DNA from: Jaapia argillacea MUCL 33604
Lineage: Eukaryota; Basidiomycota; Agaricomycetes; Jaapiales; Jaapiaceae
Reading direction: 5' to 3'
DNA length: 64,000 nucleotides
Assembly: GCA_000697665.1 (NCBI GenBank)
Contig: KL197715.1
Span: 379,427 to 443,426 of the forward strand
In this document: one piece after another, positions 37,601 through 50,789 of the stretch
Layout of the letters: each line of letters opens with the position of its first letter
How positions within the stretch are numbered: position 1 is the first letter of the stretch
Notes under the pieces: model-generated
Seen by the model: the letters and a program-made list of their open reading frames with translations, nothing else
The model's database searches: none
What the model was told of the DNA's origin: nothing
Translations under genes and position numbers: made by a program

Positions 37601-38992
37601 CGATGAATCGGGAGTGGAAGGGAAACACGACGCTATATCTGATGCAAGCGACGACGAAGAACCCGATTCTGAATTGCGCAACAAAATCGAAGAAGCGCTC
37701 CGGGTTAATGGCGTTGAAGCGCGTGAAGAAGATTCAGATGAAGAGTCAGAAGAGGCGATGGACGATGATCAGATGATGGCTATCGACGAGCAGCTTGCCG
37801 CTGTCTTCAAGACGCGTGCGAACGAGAAGAGAGGGGGTAAAGGTTGGCTGCTTCAAAAAGTTTACCTTATGACCTATTCTAAATACTCTCCTGGGAGTAG
37901 ACCTGAATGCCCAACGCGAAGCATCCCACTTCAAAAATCGCGTCCTCGATTTGGTCGACATCTTTGTGAAGAAACGGCCCACCAGCCCTGAAGTCGTTCG
38001 TATCATCATACCCATCTTATCCCTCGTCACTGGGAGTGGTTCGGACGAGAAGCAGTTGTCCGACAAGGCCAGCGGTATCCTTCGATCACGGATAGGCAAA
38101 TCAAAGGACATACCATCCAACTTCGACAACGCTCAGGTTATCGCTATTCTCGATGATCTCCATTCTCGGGCACGCAAAGTACATTCCCCAGACGCGCTTG
38201 CTACGATCAGCCAATGCAGTCTCTACCTGACAAGATTGCTGCTTGGGTGCGGTGAAGAGGCGTCTGTTGTCAGTGCCTACCGACACTCGCTGACGGATTT
38301 CGTCACGCGCAAGAACTCCCATCTCAACTCCAAATTCATCCAAGATTTCATTCAACGGTATCCTGGAGTTGCTTGGAACTTACGAAGTGACCTTGTGGAC
38401 CTTTCAAGTAGGGCTAACAACACTTACCGGCAATGCCAAGTCTTCCAGCTACTTCAGGCACTCCTCAGCCAGGCCCCTACATTGGTGAGCGACTTCCAAT
38501 TTACTCTCTTGCAGTTTCTCACAGCCAGAGCAGACTGAGAAAAAGGACGAAGCCCTGATGTTCATTCCTACGCTTCGACGATGTCTGTCAGACACTGTAT
38601 CTGCGGCATGCGGAGAAATCGCGACCTTGACGTCTGCACAGTTAAAAGATATATTCAAAGTCGGTTTGCTGGGAATCCGCCAAACAAAACGTATTATATC
38701 ATCACCAGACGATCTCCCGAACCTGTGGTTGCCAGCCACCTGGGACTCTCTTCGCGATCAGCTGAGCGGGACTGAACGATTCAAGGCCTCCACTGCGCTG
38801 TTGGGTATGTGCAAGCAGATGGCACAAACTTCACGGGCTCCGGGTGACCAGGCTGCCACTGGTACGAAAGCGAAGGCGCCCAAGGGCCCTACAACCAAGC
38901 GGAAGGCTGCAGAGATCACAGCGGGAGGGGAGGGCGAGGGACTTGTCTCCAAGAAGGCTAAGCGGAAGAAGGGAGACAAGGCCAAACCGTAG
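34669..38992 (+). CDS. POL5: POL5/MYBBP1A-family nucleolar protein (DNA polymerase V/phi)
   Basis: Despite its old name, this family acts in ribosomal RNA synthesis and ribosome assembly in the nucleolus rather than replication. The ATG at 34669 gives MSTTLPLFWHLSSNSKKERI, then LIGTLEQFQAQFVP. An acidic insert (EDEDQEDSSEGQEE) precedes the signature SYSIRRLIRGLASPRESSRL then GFAVALTE. HEAT-like helices follow (MLFARLFGLTSIIQSGLLL, KSWLRENAWWTLGLAVDGL). Near 37510-37800 is a very long acidic tract (DDEDDEMEEDQDEDEDAGSK onward), a family hallmark, then EQLAAVFKTRANEKRGG. It ends in a Lys-rich nuclear or nucleolar tail (KKAKRKKGDKAKP) with the TAG at 38990-38992. About ten introns interrupt it, and the spliced product is about 1,200 residues. 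Its stop codon lies six bases from that of MSH3 on the other strand. Confidence 0.93.
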
Positions 38993-38998
38993 CTATAC

Positions 38999-41900
38999 TC
39001 AGATGTCGGAATTGAACTCGGATGACGCTTCGGTGATCCTACGAAGTTCTTGCAGATCATGATTTCCCTCGATGCATGCCTTGATGATTCCAGTCCACTT
39101 CCGAATTCTATATAGAGAATAAGAAGTGGATGGAGAAAAGGATGAAGCAACGCACTTGTTTCTTTTGGCGCGTTCTTCGACCAAACGCCGCATGGCCTCA
39201 GAACGTTCCCTCGCAACTTGCAAAATGTTCTCCGGTATTGTGGCCAGGCGTGCACATTCGATCCCAAAAGACTCTGTTGCAATTCCCAGAGTCAAGCGGT
39301 AGAGGAATGTGATTTCTCTGGATCCGTCAATACGGCTCTCTTCAGTGAAGCCCATGTGTAAGTTTTGGAGATCGCGGGGAAACTTGCGCTCCAACTCAGT
39401 CGCCACCAGAGGGTAATGTGTGATGAAAAGAGTCTTGCACTTCGTTGTTTGGACCAAATGTTGCAATACTGCGTCGGCTACGGCCATCTATTCATCCTGT
39501 CTGAGACGCTGAAAAGCAGAACAACGCGAGAAGACGCACCCCGTCAAACGTCGACGTCCCTCGCCCAAGTTCGTCAAGGATAACGAGGCTCTTGGGAGTT
39601 GCAGCCTCTAGAATATCACTGGTCTCTGACATTTCCACCATGAACGTCGAACGTCCCTTCGCGAGTTCGTCAGAAGCTTCAGGTTGTTGTATCAGCGCGA
39701 TACGACGGAATTATAAGATCGAGACAGCTCACCACCCATCCTCGTCAATATACTGTCCACCATCCCCATACTGACCGACTTGGCAGGCACGTATGACCCA
39801 ATCTGAGCCATGATAGCAATAAGCGCAATCATCCTCACACATGAACTCTTCCCTCCCATATTCGGCCCCGTTATAATCTTACTCCTCGGTTCACCATCCC
39901 CCATCTTCACAGAGTTAGGGACGAAGGGATCTGACCTGAGAGCTTCTACCATGGGATGTCTCCCCTCGACAATCTCCAAAGTGTCATCCTCAGTAAACTT
40001 GGGCCGGACGTACCCTGGCTGTACGGCAACGGATGCTAAGCTGAGAAGACAATCAGCGGTGGCCAGTTTGGTGACTGCGTCTCGCAAAACGCCATAGTGA
40101 TTCTGAATGATCTCTTCCAGGAAAGAGAGGTAGGCTTTATCAGCTTCCGCTTGGCGAGTCTCAACAAGTTGGTTGCGGGCTTGCATCTTTTTGGTTACCT
40201 CCGGGGGACGGTATCGTCTGGTATGCTTCGTGCTATGAAGTCGGTGTATGAGTCAAGGCGTATTTCACTGGAGGCTGGGTGGCCGAAATCTTACCTCTGG
40301 ACTACAACCCAATTATCAGGGACAGGCTTATTGTCGCTCTTCGGGACTTGAACCAGATACTAAGGTGTACCTTAGTGAGAGTACTGGATACGAAACTGAA
40401 TTATGCACACCTCTTCCCCTAGGTTACTGGTCCACTCAAGGGATGGCATTCTTAATGTTTTCCGTACTACATTAGACGCAAGAAAGAATGAGTGGTGAGT
40501 ACAAGATGAAGAGCACCAAGCTTACGATTCTTCAACTGCTGGTCCATCTCCGCGGTATTTGCATCCAATAGCTACAAAACGCAACTTCGGGTCAACGCCA
40601 GCAGAATTCAGGGTCTACCCCCTCTCCAACTTCCACGAACCTTTTGAACCTCACATAACTTCGGATACTTTCCTTCAACATCCTTCCACATCTCCTCTTT
40701 TTTGCCCTGCGTCGCCTTCTTTACATCTACCACATTCTTGATACTGTTGATCGGCTCGATGAGTTTGGGTAGGGCGAAGAATATTTCATTGAGTACAAGG
40801 GACTTGAAGCCGACTGCCGAAGGAGAAGAGAATGGGAGGAAGAGCGAGGCAACTCTCCCGAATGCTTGGATGAGTATACCCAGTTCCTTCGGTGTGCACT
40901 GAACGATGTGGTGAGAACAAGGACGGTAATAATCGACGAGAACTGATGCATACTTTCCCATACTGAATTCGACAAAGACCTTTGGCGAGGTCCGGGACCT
41001 CTTTGAGATGATTCCGAAGCGTGACTAACTTCTCATTCTGGTTCTCCACGATCTCTTCTACAGCGTCGAACCGTTCTTTTAGAATCCTAAGTACACAAGG
41101 TAATAGTGAAACACGGGGAAATGAGGAGGCGCAAGGGCATATAAGGTGGAGTAAACTCACTTGGTATCAACTAACGGCCTACCCACCCAATTCCTGAACA
41201 TCCTCGCCCCAAAACTAGTCTTGGTATGGTTCAAAATCCACATCAAACTTCCCTTGATGGTATAATCCGTATCATTGAAATAAATCTCCCTGTGTCGCAC
41301 CAACATCATCAACACAAACGAATCAGCATCCCTCTACATCCCAACAACAAAGTGATGAAGGAAATAAAATGGAACTTACAGATTCTTCAAAGTATTCCCT
41401 CCTAATACCATACAAGCACTACTCGTGAACCTCCCAAAATACCTCGTCTCCAAGAAGGCCTCAGCAAGCCGAAAATTGGACAGGTATTTGATAGAGTAGG
41501 CGAGCGCTTTTACGACGTTGCGAGGAAAGGCTGTGATAGCTGCGAGGAGCTCGCCTGGAGACGACCTTTGGTCAAGATACAGAAAACGAATGGGGGAGAA
41601 GCAAGACGGACCTGACTTGAAACTCTCGGAAGCCCTCCCATCCTTCGTCCTTTTCTTATCTGTATAAAACTCGGTCAGAAAGTCGAACGCCTCGGTGTAT
41701 GAGAGTTCGTCGTCGTAACGTTCGACCCGGATCCTTTGGCCTTCTGATGCAGAGCTACCGAATGCAATCGATCAGCAGTGGAGCCAGATGATGAGCAGCC
41801 GGTTCGCTGGAAGGCCACGAAGGAGGCGAACGGACGTACGTGGTGAAATAATCCAACATTTTCTCACTTGTCTTGCTCAATTTGCTTGTAGGAAGCAGAA

Positions 41901-43530
41901 GCTCCGATGGCTTTGTATGCGCCATCCTCGTCTATTATGATATCGCATCTCGACATGAGCCCACGGGTAATAGAAATGCACAACACACACCTCGAGTTCA
42001 GTGCGCATATGCATATCTAACACCCAAAAGCCAAAATAAATGAGAGATCAGGTAGATTATAAAACCTGAACATACCATCGAATTCATCCCAAACGACATC
42101 TCCTGTACTCGGGCAAACAACTACCATACCAAAGCCAACTCTCTCGTCCGCCCCCATACCTCCTCTCAGTTCTTCAACGAGGCACATTAGAGGGGGAGCG
42201 GAAGAACGTTCGTGGATGTCCGGAGAGTCGAGAGAGTCTACATATCTGAATTATCGTTAACTTATGCGTAGTATCGGGATGGGTGTCAGAGAGGACGTAC
42301 GTGGTGGCTGTATACAAATGACTCAGACCCCTTCCAAACAGTTTGTTCCTAGTGTCCCCTACTTTCTTTAGAGCAGCTGTTTCGGTTTGGTCGACTATTC
42401 CAACTTTGTAGCCTTGTGCTAGAAGTCTTCGGGTTCAAGGATGAGATACTGACGCGGGAGTGAATGAAGGACCGAGGAACTCACTTCTTGAGATGGATCT
42501 CTCGTCTATGGGTTGGTATTGACGCTCGGAGGAAGTTACGATGTTGGTAGCATACTATCCCTAGTTCTTTGGCTGCGACCTGGGATTTACCGACCCTTAT
42601 TTGAGCAACCCAATGCGAGGGGAGGGGGTGTGACACACACCTTGGCATCGTCTCCAAAGAAATAATACTTGTACCCCACTTCAACCATGAGCAACGTCCC
42701 AGGATGGTCCTTCTGTAGTTGTTTGACCTACCAAACACCTCAATTTCAGCCTCACGTCTGATATGTACCGCGCTCAAGAGGAGACGCACCTGAAGTTCGA
42801 GCTCAGTATATGTCTCGCCACTCGGTCCGACCTCCTTGGGTAGCTTCTTCAAGGAACTGGCCGCTTTTGCTAGGGCTGCCTTGCCTTTTCCCTTGCCTTT
42901 GGCCTTGGCTTGCTCGTTCTTGAAGAAACCGATGACGGATTTGAAGGCTTCGTCCGAATCTTCGTCAGACCCACCAACCAAATCCACTACTTCCTTTTGC
43001 TTTCCTTTATTCCCTTTCCCCTTGTCCTTCGGCTTCTCCTTCTCAGAATCACCAACACCGTCATCATCCAGCTCGTCAGGATCCCTTCCATCCTCTGATC
43101 CATACACCGGTACACTCTCAGACCTCCTCTGTTGCGAAAACGGGTTGTTCTCTCCAAGTAACTTCTTTTGAAAAGCCTCGTGAACACGTTGTTGCGCTTG
43201 AGTCCGCTGAGGTTGGACTTGACTTGCTTGAGGTCCAGTAGAGTCGTCAACTTGTGATGACCGTACGAATCGCCATTTATCCGCAGCACGGGGTGAATCT
43301 TGCGTCGAGCTAGGTACCCCAGCCGCAGCTCCACTTGAAGTCAACCTTGAAACCCGCGCCTTCTTCTTAGGAGGTTCCCCATCTGAAGTCAAGTCAATGA
43401 TAGTAGAGCCTGAGGGTCGTTTACGAGTCTGAGAAGCGGTTTGAGATTTTATGGGAGAGGGAGTTTGGGAGAAGAATGAGGATATCATGCGTTGGTTCTG
43501 CGCCAACCCGCCTTTGTTTGTCTTCGACAT
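38999..43530 (-). CDS. MSH3: DNA mismatch repair protein MSH3
   Basis: It forms MutS-beta with MSH2 and recognises insertion/deletion loops. The ATG at 43530 gives [20 protein letters not shown], where QRMISSFF is a PCNA-interacting (PIP) box. A basic stretch ([12 protein letters not shown]) is probably a nuclear signal. After a disordered linker, the mismatch-binding domain reads [59 protein letters not shown] and [20 protein letters not shown]. Tyr-Lys-Tyr in place of the MSH6 Phe-x-Glu marks it as MSH3. The ATPase has Walker [11 protein letters not shown] (about 39880-39850), Walker [16 protein letters not shown] (about 39590-39545), and the conserved [18 protein letters not shown]. The stop is at 38999-39001. 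It contains more than ten introns. ACGCGT lies in the 187-base promoter shared with ATP12. Confidence 0.95.
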
Positions 43531-43717
43531 CGCAGGCCTCGATGTCGAACGACGGAGTGTAATTTAACGGCGAACTCTGTGAGCCTGGTGGCGCAAGATT
43601 CGAAACGCGCAAGGGTGACAGGTCACGCGTTTGTCACGCGCCCGATTTTTGGTCGGAATCGGATTTCGGCTCGACTATCCCTCTAATTCTGTGACGAACG
43701 CTGGGAGGTTTGGTAAG
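43531..43717. promoter_or_regulatory. Bidirectional promoter of MSH3 and ATP12 with an ACGCGT box
   Basis: Only 187 bases separate the two start codons. ACGCGT is at 43625-43630, 95 bases from the MSH3 ATG and 88 from the ATP12 ATG, inside a GC-rich block with a second near-match (CACGCGCCC, about 43635). Repair genes are classic G1/S targets of MBF in yeasts; use here is inferred from one good site. Confidence 0.45.
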
Positions 43718-44930
43718 ATGTATGCCTCTCGACTCGCTCGTTCGTTCTCTGCACGGCCCGTATCGACCATCGGCGGGAGGATAGTACTGTCGGGTTTACC
43801 CTGGCGGATACAGAGCTATGCTACTCTCGAGTCGGCTGCCGGGGCACCCGTCGCAGGTCCTCCTCCCACTGCTACCAACCGTACGTCCCCTTTCCAACCA
43901 TATCATGTTATTCGTGGATATAAACTGAATGTATGCTTTAAATGCAGGTGCCCAAGCAACCCTCAAACGATTCTGGAAAACAGTCTCAATCGAACCTCAC
44001 CCATCCTCTCCGGGTAGTCGCCTCTCGATAACCCTCGACTCAAAACCTCTGAAAACACCTTCGGGGAATTTGTTGTTGGTACCGAAGGAGAAGCGGTTGG
44101 TTGCGACGCTTGTAGCTGCTGAATGGGAGAATCAAAGGGTTGTGTTGAAGGCGCATGCCTTGCCTATGGTGAGGCCTTGATCGACCGAAAGATGAAGGCC
44201 TGGAGTGCGCTAATGACGGTGGCGCTGTGCTAGACTTCGATCACTGCAAGAGCGGTAGACGCTGCCAAAGAACCGAAGACGAGAGCTGAGATCCATTCAG
44301 CGCTTATCAAGTACCTCGAAACCGACACCATCTGGTTCGTTCCTCGTATTTTTTCTTACCTTTCCCTTACTTATCGCTCGTTTCTACTAACCGATCACGT
44401 TCCCAGTTTCCACCAACTCGACCCACCGTCCCTCGTAACCCTCCAACAGACCCACTGGGATCCCCTCCTTGACTGGGCTAGATCAACCTACAACGTCCCT
44501 ATCAACACCTACTTCTCCGTCCTCTCGAGCTCTCAACCAGCTGAAACAAATGAGAGGTTGTCACAAGAGTTGCAAGGGCTGGACGCATGGGAGTTGGCAG
44601 GTAACCGATGTCCCGCACGTTTCGCTCACCGTGTTTGCTGATGGAGTTGGCTCTTGGTTAGCGATGGAACGTGCGACTTATACGACCAAGTCGTTCTTGA
44701 TAGCGCTGGCTCTGGTCAAGAAGCATATTAACGCTGAGCAAGCTGCGTTGGCGGCGCAGGTAGAGGTAAACAGCCAGATTGAGAAGTGGGGTGAAGTCGA
44801 GGACTGTGAGTAATGCCTTCTACACCTCACGACCCCCCGACCTGATCACCCCTTTTTAGCACACGACGTGGACTACCATGACGTCCGACGCCAGTTGGGT
44901 AGTGCGGCTTGTTTACTGTCCAGCGTATGA
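43718..44930 (+). CDS. ATP12: Mitochondrial F1-ATPase assembly chaperone ATP12
   Basis: It binds unassembled F1 alpha subunits in the mitochondrial matrix and hands them to the alpha3-beta3 ring. The ATG at 43718 opens a basic presequence (MYASRLARSFSARPVSTIGG). The mature part reads AQATLKRFWKTVSIEPHPSS, LSITLDSKPLKTPSGNLLLV, PKEKRLVATLVAAEWENQ (family signature) and AHALPMTSITARAVDAAKEP. Then come RAEIHSALIKYLETDTIWC, LQQTHWDPLLDWARSTYNVP, AMERATYTTKSFLIALALVK and a tail HDVDYHDVRRQLGSAACLLS followed by SV and the TGA at 44928-44930. Several 50-70 base introns. Yeast ATP12 is about 325 residues and this is similar. Confidence 0.94.
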
Positions 44931-45164
44931 TTAGACACTGTATTCTGTAGTCGATCCTCTTGCATAGCATCCGCCAGTCATCTCCTTCGAAACTTCCCAA
45001 TCAAAGTCAAATTCCCAACCCAAAAATCCGTGGCAAAACCGCCACGCGATATGACACAAAGTTGCGTTGCCGAACGAACACCTAAGTGACCTACATAACC
45101 AGCCCCCTCCATCTCTCCTCGACGTCCCAGCCTTGGCTCCCAGCTAGCATTCTCTTATTCTCTT
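44931..45164. promoter_or_regulatory. Short spacer carrying the LETM1 promoter
   Basis: This 234-base stretch joins two genes of the same strand. A pyrimidine-rich block (about 45095-45165) ends at the LETM1 ATG. No TATA box is seen. Confidence 0.35.
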
Positions 45165-47676
<2,512 letters not shown>

Positions 47677-48798
47677 TTTTGCTTGTACGACATTTTATTC
47701 ACCACTCTTACACCTGCGTACCTTAGTTGGTTAGTTAAATGTCACGGAGAGGGGACTCAGGGAAGGGAGGGGCAAAGGGTGAAGGATGAGCGCTTGGGCA
47801 ATAGAATATTAGAGCCAGCCTACCCTTCGATCAAGGAAGCGACGAGGCATTTGTGCTCGGCACGTGGCTCGCTTTGACATCTCCCTCAGGGTTTCCCGTC
47901 AATCGACCACGACTCTACCTCTGTCTACTTACGCCTATCTGCGCGCTACACGCATACACAGCTCCGCAAGCCTGGATCCCATAATTTGGTAGTGCCTGCC
48001 AAGTGCCTGCTATTAGCTTCAAGGGGGTTCAAATCTCCGGAGCCAGGAAAATGGTGATTAAATGACAACGATTCGTATTCGATACGAACCTTGTTGCCAG
48101 ACCAGTGAAACCGTGGCACTGAGTCAAACAGCTATCTGCATGGTCTACATTCTATCAGGTTCATATACGTCAGGCCTCGGGGTTGGGAAGGGCCTCAGTG
48201 GTCATTTCGACCCCCGCACCACCTCACAGGTTCATATCTCTACCTCGTCCTGGAAGTCAATCTCGGCAAATGTACGCTGATACCGATGCACCGAAAACTT
48301 ATTGAGGGGAGGAGCCCTTGGCTGTGTTGCTACTATTCGCTTCCGATTAGCAGGTTGGCCGCCCTTGCTTTCGGCAACCGCTCGACAAGAGCACTTGACC
48401 CACCCGGCCAGGGATCAATTCCGAATTATCGACCCTATGATTGTCTTCTGGTTCAATTCCAAACTATCTGTCTTCCATTTGGTGGTGTGTGTTCGCTTTT
48501 TTTCGGAAATAAGTGTTTGATCTGATCCATCTCCGCTGTACCCTCCCCGTCGTCTCCCGAACTCTGAAGCGTTTGACTAAAACATTCCAGATAGCGACGT
48601 ACAATCTCGTACATGATGGGCAGACGACGCGCTGGCGCCGTGGTCATCATGTTACAACTTCAAACGGGCTCCACAAGTGTCAATGGATTCATTAATTAAA
48701 CTGATTGCCTTGAGGCTCTATTTTCTGGTATAAAATGTCTACCCATTTCTTGGACACCCCATCGCTTTCCCTGCATCTTCAAGTATCAAGTCGCGCCC
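47677..48798. other. About 1.1 kb without a recognised gene
   Basis: Holds the 3' flank of LETM1 and 5' flank of the oxygenase. TATAAAA at about 48731-48737, 62 bases before the ATG at 48799, is a plausible TATA box. A pol III B-box-like block (GGGTTCAAATCTCC, about 48026-48039) lies here but does not make a clean tRNA. Confidence 0.4.
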
Positions 48799-50486
48799 AT
48801 GCCATCCATATCTCCTCAATGCGCCCGTTATGTCCCACCCCCTCCTACCAGCGAAAATCGTGAGTCCTCGATCGCGTCGATTTTCATCTATGTCCACTGA
48901 TCCTCTTTACGACAGTGGACTTCATCGACCTGCCAGTAATTGACCTGGCGAAGGCTCAGACTCCTGAAGGTCGAGCTGAGATCTATCCCCAAGTCCGCGA
49001 CGCATTCCAAACGTATGGTTTCGTCTACGGCATCAACCATGGTTACACTCCCGCTCAAGTAAGTTGCCAAAGAGCAGTCAATCATCTTCGCATCTCACAA
49101 TTATCTCCCAGAGGGATCGTATCTTTGACATCTCTGATGTCCCTTTCACGACTGTCAGCCCGGAGGAGCTGAAAGATTACGCTGCAGACATAGAGAAAGC
49201 AGGCCATTACCAAGGCTACAAAAGTCGACGATTCTGGGTATGGCAACTCTTTTTTCTTCTTATGATGAATACTCAAATCATCTCCACAGAAAATCGATTC
49301 TGAAAGCGCCACCGCTGATCAGATCGAGATGTACAGCAGTACGTTGGTTCTGGTCTTTAGAGCCAGGCTTTCAGATATTGACGACTGACTTGTGTCCATG
49401 AACCATAGTTAATATGGACGTTAATAAAAGGGAGCACCCTCCGACATTGCAACCCTTCCTCCCTGAAATCGACGCGTTTGCTCAATTAAACCATTTCAAT
49501 ATCCTTCATCCCATACTCAGGTGAGATCCTGAACCATGAGTTTGACGTTGACGCTTAGATATCTGGACAGACTTCTTGCCTTGAGCCTCGAGTTACCTGA
49601 GGAAGCTTTTGTCGATTTACACAAATTTCGTGCTGCAGGACAGACTGCTAGTATGTTCCAAACGTTATGGTGGCACCATGATTGATGGCTAACCCTAAAT
49701 CTTCAATAGTTAGCTTCATGAAGTAGTGAGTCTCTTTAGTTAACTTTAGGTGGAGTTGAAAACTCAGCGATGTCGATATTCAAGCCACGCGCGTTCGATA
49801 GAGGAGGAAGAGAAGACGAAAGATGTGTGGATGAAGGGACACACAGGTATGTGCAATCCCGTCCTAACTCATCTCTTGGCGTGACCGAACATGACGACGC
49901 TTGCCACATAAGATATTGGGAGTATCTCAATTCTGTGGAGCCAGCCTGTCGGAGGGTTACAAGTCATGTCAGAAGGGAAATGGAAATGGGTCCGTCACAT
50001 AGATAATGCTGTCGTACGTCTCTGTTTCTTGCCGTCATTCCCAACCACTTTGACTCATCGCCCTCATAGGTGATCGATACTGGCGATACGATGGAATTCC
50101 TATCAGGCGGTTTCTTTAAGCCAACCGTCCATCGAGTCGTGCAGCCGCCTCGTGACCAGCGCCCAACCAACCGTCTGGGCGTGTTCTACTTTGGAATGCC
50201 AGATGATAGTGTACGGTTGGTGCCTCTCGCCCAGAGCCCGGTGCTGGAAAGGGTGGGAATAGAGAGGCGGTTCGAGGATGCTGACGCTCCTACTATGGAT
50301 GCCTGGAGGACGGCTAGGACAAGGTGCGATTTCCGACAGATTTCTTTCATCCTCGCACTGTGCTGATCATCTTGGCTTTCTCCGTCGATGATAAGGTCGT
50401 ACGGGCTTGTTGATCTGAAGAAAAGTGAGGAGAAAGGTGTGGAGGAAGAGATTGTTACTGGCATTGTGGTTAAACACTACAACTGA
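48799..50486 (+). CDS. 2-oxoglutarate/Fe(II) dioxygenase of the isopenicillin-N-synthase-like class
   Basis: A soluble non-haem iron oxygenase; its substrate cannot be told. The ATG at 48799 gives MPSISPQCARYVPPPPTSEN. An intron leads to LDFIDLPVIDLAKAQTPEGR, then REAFQTYGF-like VRDAFQTYGFVYGINHGY, the DIOX_N signature. The frame then reads RDRIFDISDVPFTTVSPEEL, GHYQGYKSRRFW and ILRYLDRLLALSLELPEEAF. The first iron ligands are in WMKGHTDIGSISILWSQPVG, the H-x-D motif joined across an intron. The distal His and the 2OG-binding Arg are in KPTVHRVVQPPRDQ and NRLGVFYF. It ends EEEIVTGIVVKHYN with TGA. About 340 residues and at least nine introns. Related enzymes include flavonol-synthase-like and gibberellin-oxidase-like fungal proteins. 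A second 2OG enzyme follows on the same strand. Confidence 0.9.
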
Positions 50487-50789
50487 GGTCGATGGCATCT
50501 GGAGTCCCGAGTCTAGATCTTGGATTCTGGTTTGGAGCTGTGGATGTTTGGCTGCCACCTTTGAGGCTTTGCGCATAGATTGCTCAGGTATTATGAAATC
50601 CATGACACCCGTGCCCGTTTCCGAGGCTTCAGGGCTTCCCTGTATATTTGCTGATCTGTATTCAAGTAATTGTATCAGTGACAAATGTGTTGTTCGCCTG
50701 ACGTGTCCAGGTCACGTGTTCTTGATGTGCTGCTCTCGATCTCTTCCGCATGCGCCGAGACAGTGAATAGTTCACAATGCTCCCCCACA
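50487..50789. other. Spacer between two dioxygenase genes
   Basis: 303 bases with no gene seen. It should contain the ALKBH1 promoter. An out-of-frame ATG at 50776, 14 bases before the chosen start, opens a short upstream frame that overlaps the CDS. Confidence 0.4.

Noticed and set aside
47970-48048. tRNA-like block with a B-box-like GGGTTCAAATCTCC and a possible acceptor stem CCTGGAT/AGCCAGG
   Set aside because: The acceptor stem has a mismatch, the T-stem pairs imperfectly, and no D-arm or anticodon arm of normal length forms. At best a degenerate tRNA-derived repeat, so it is not called as a gene.
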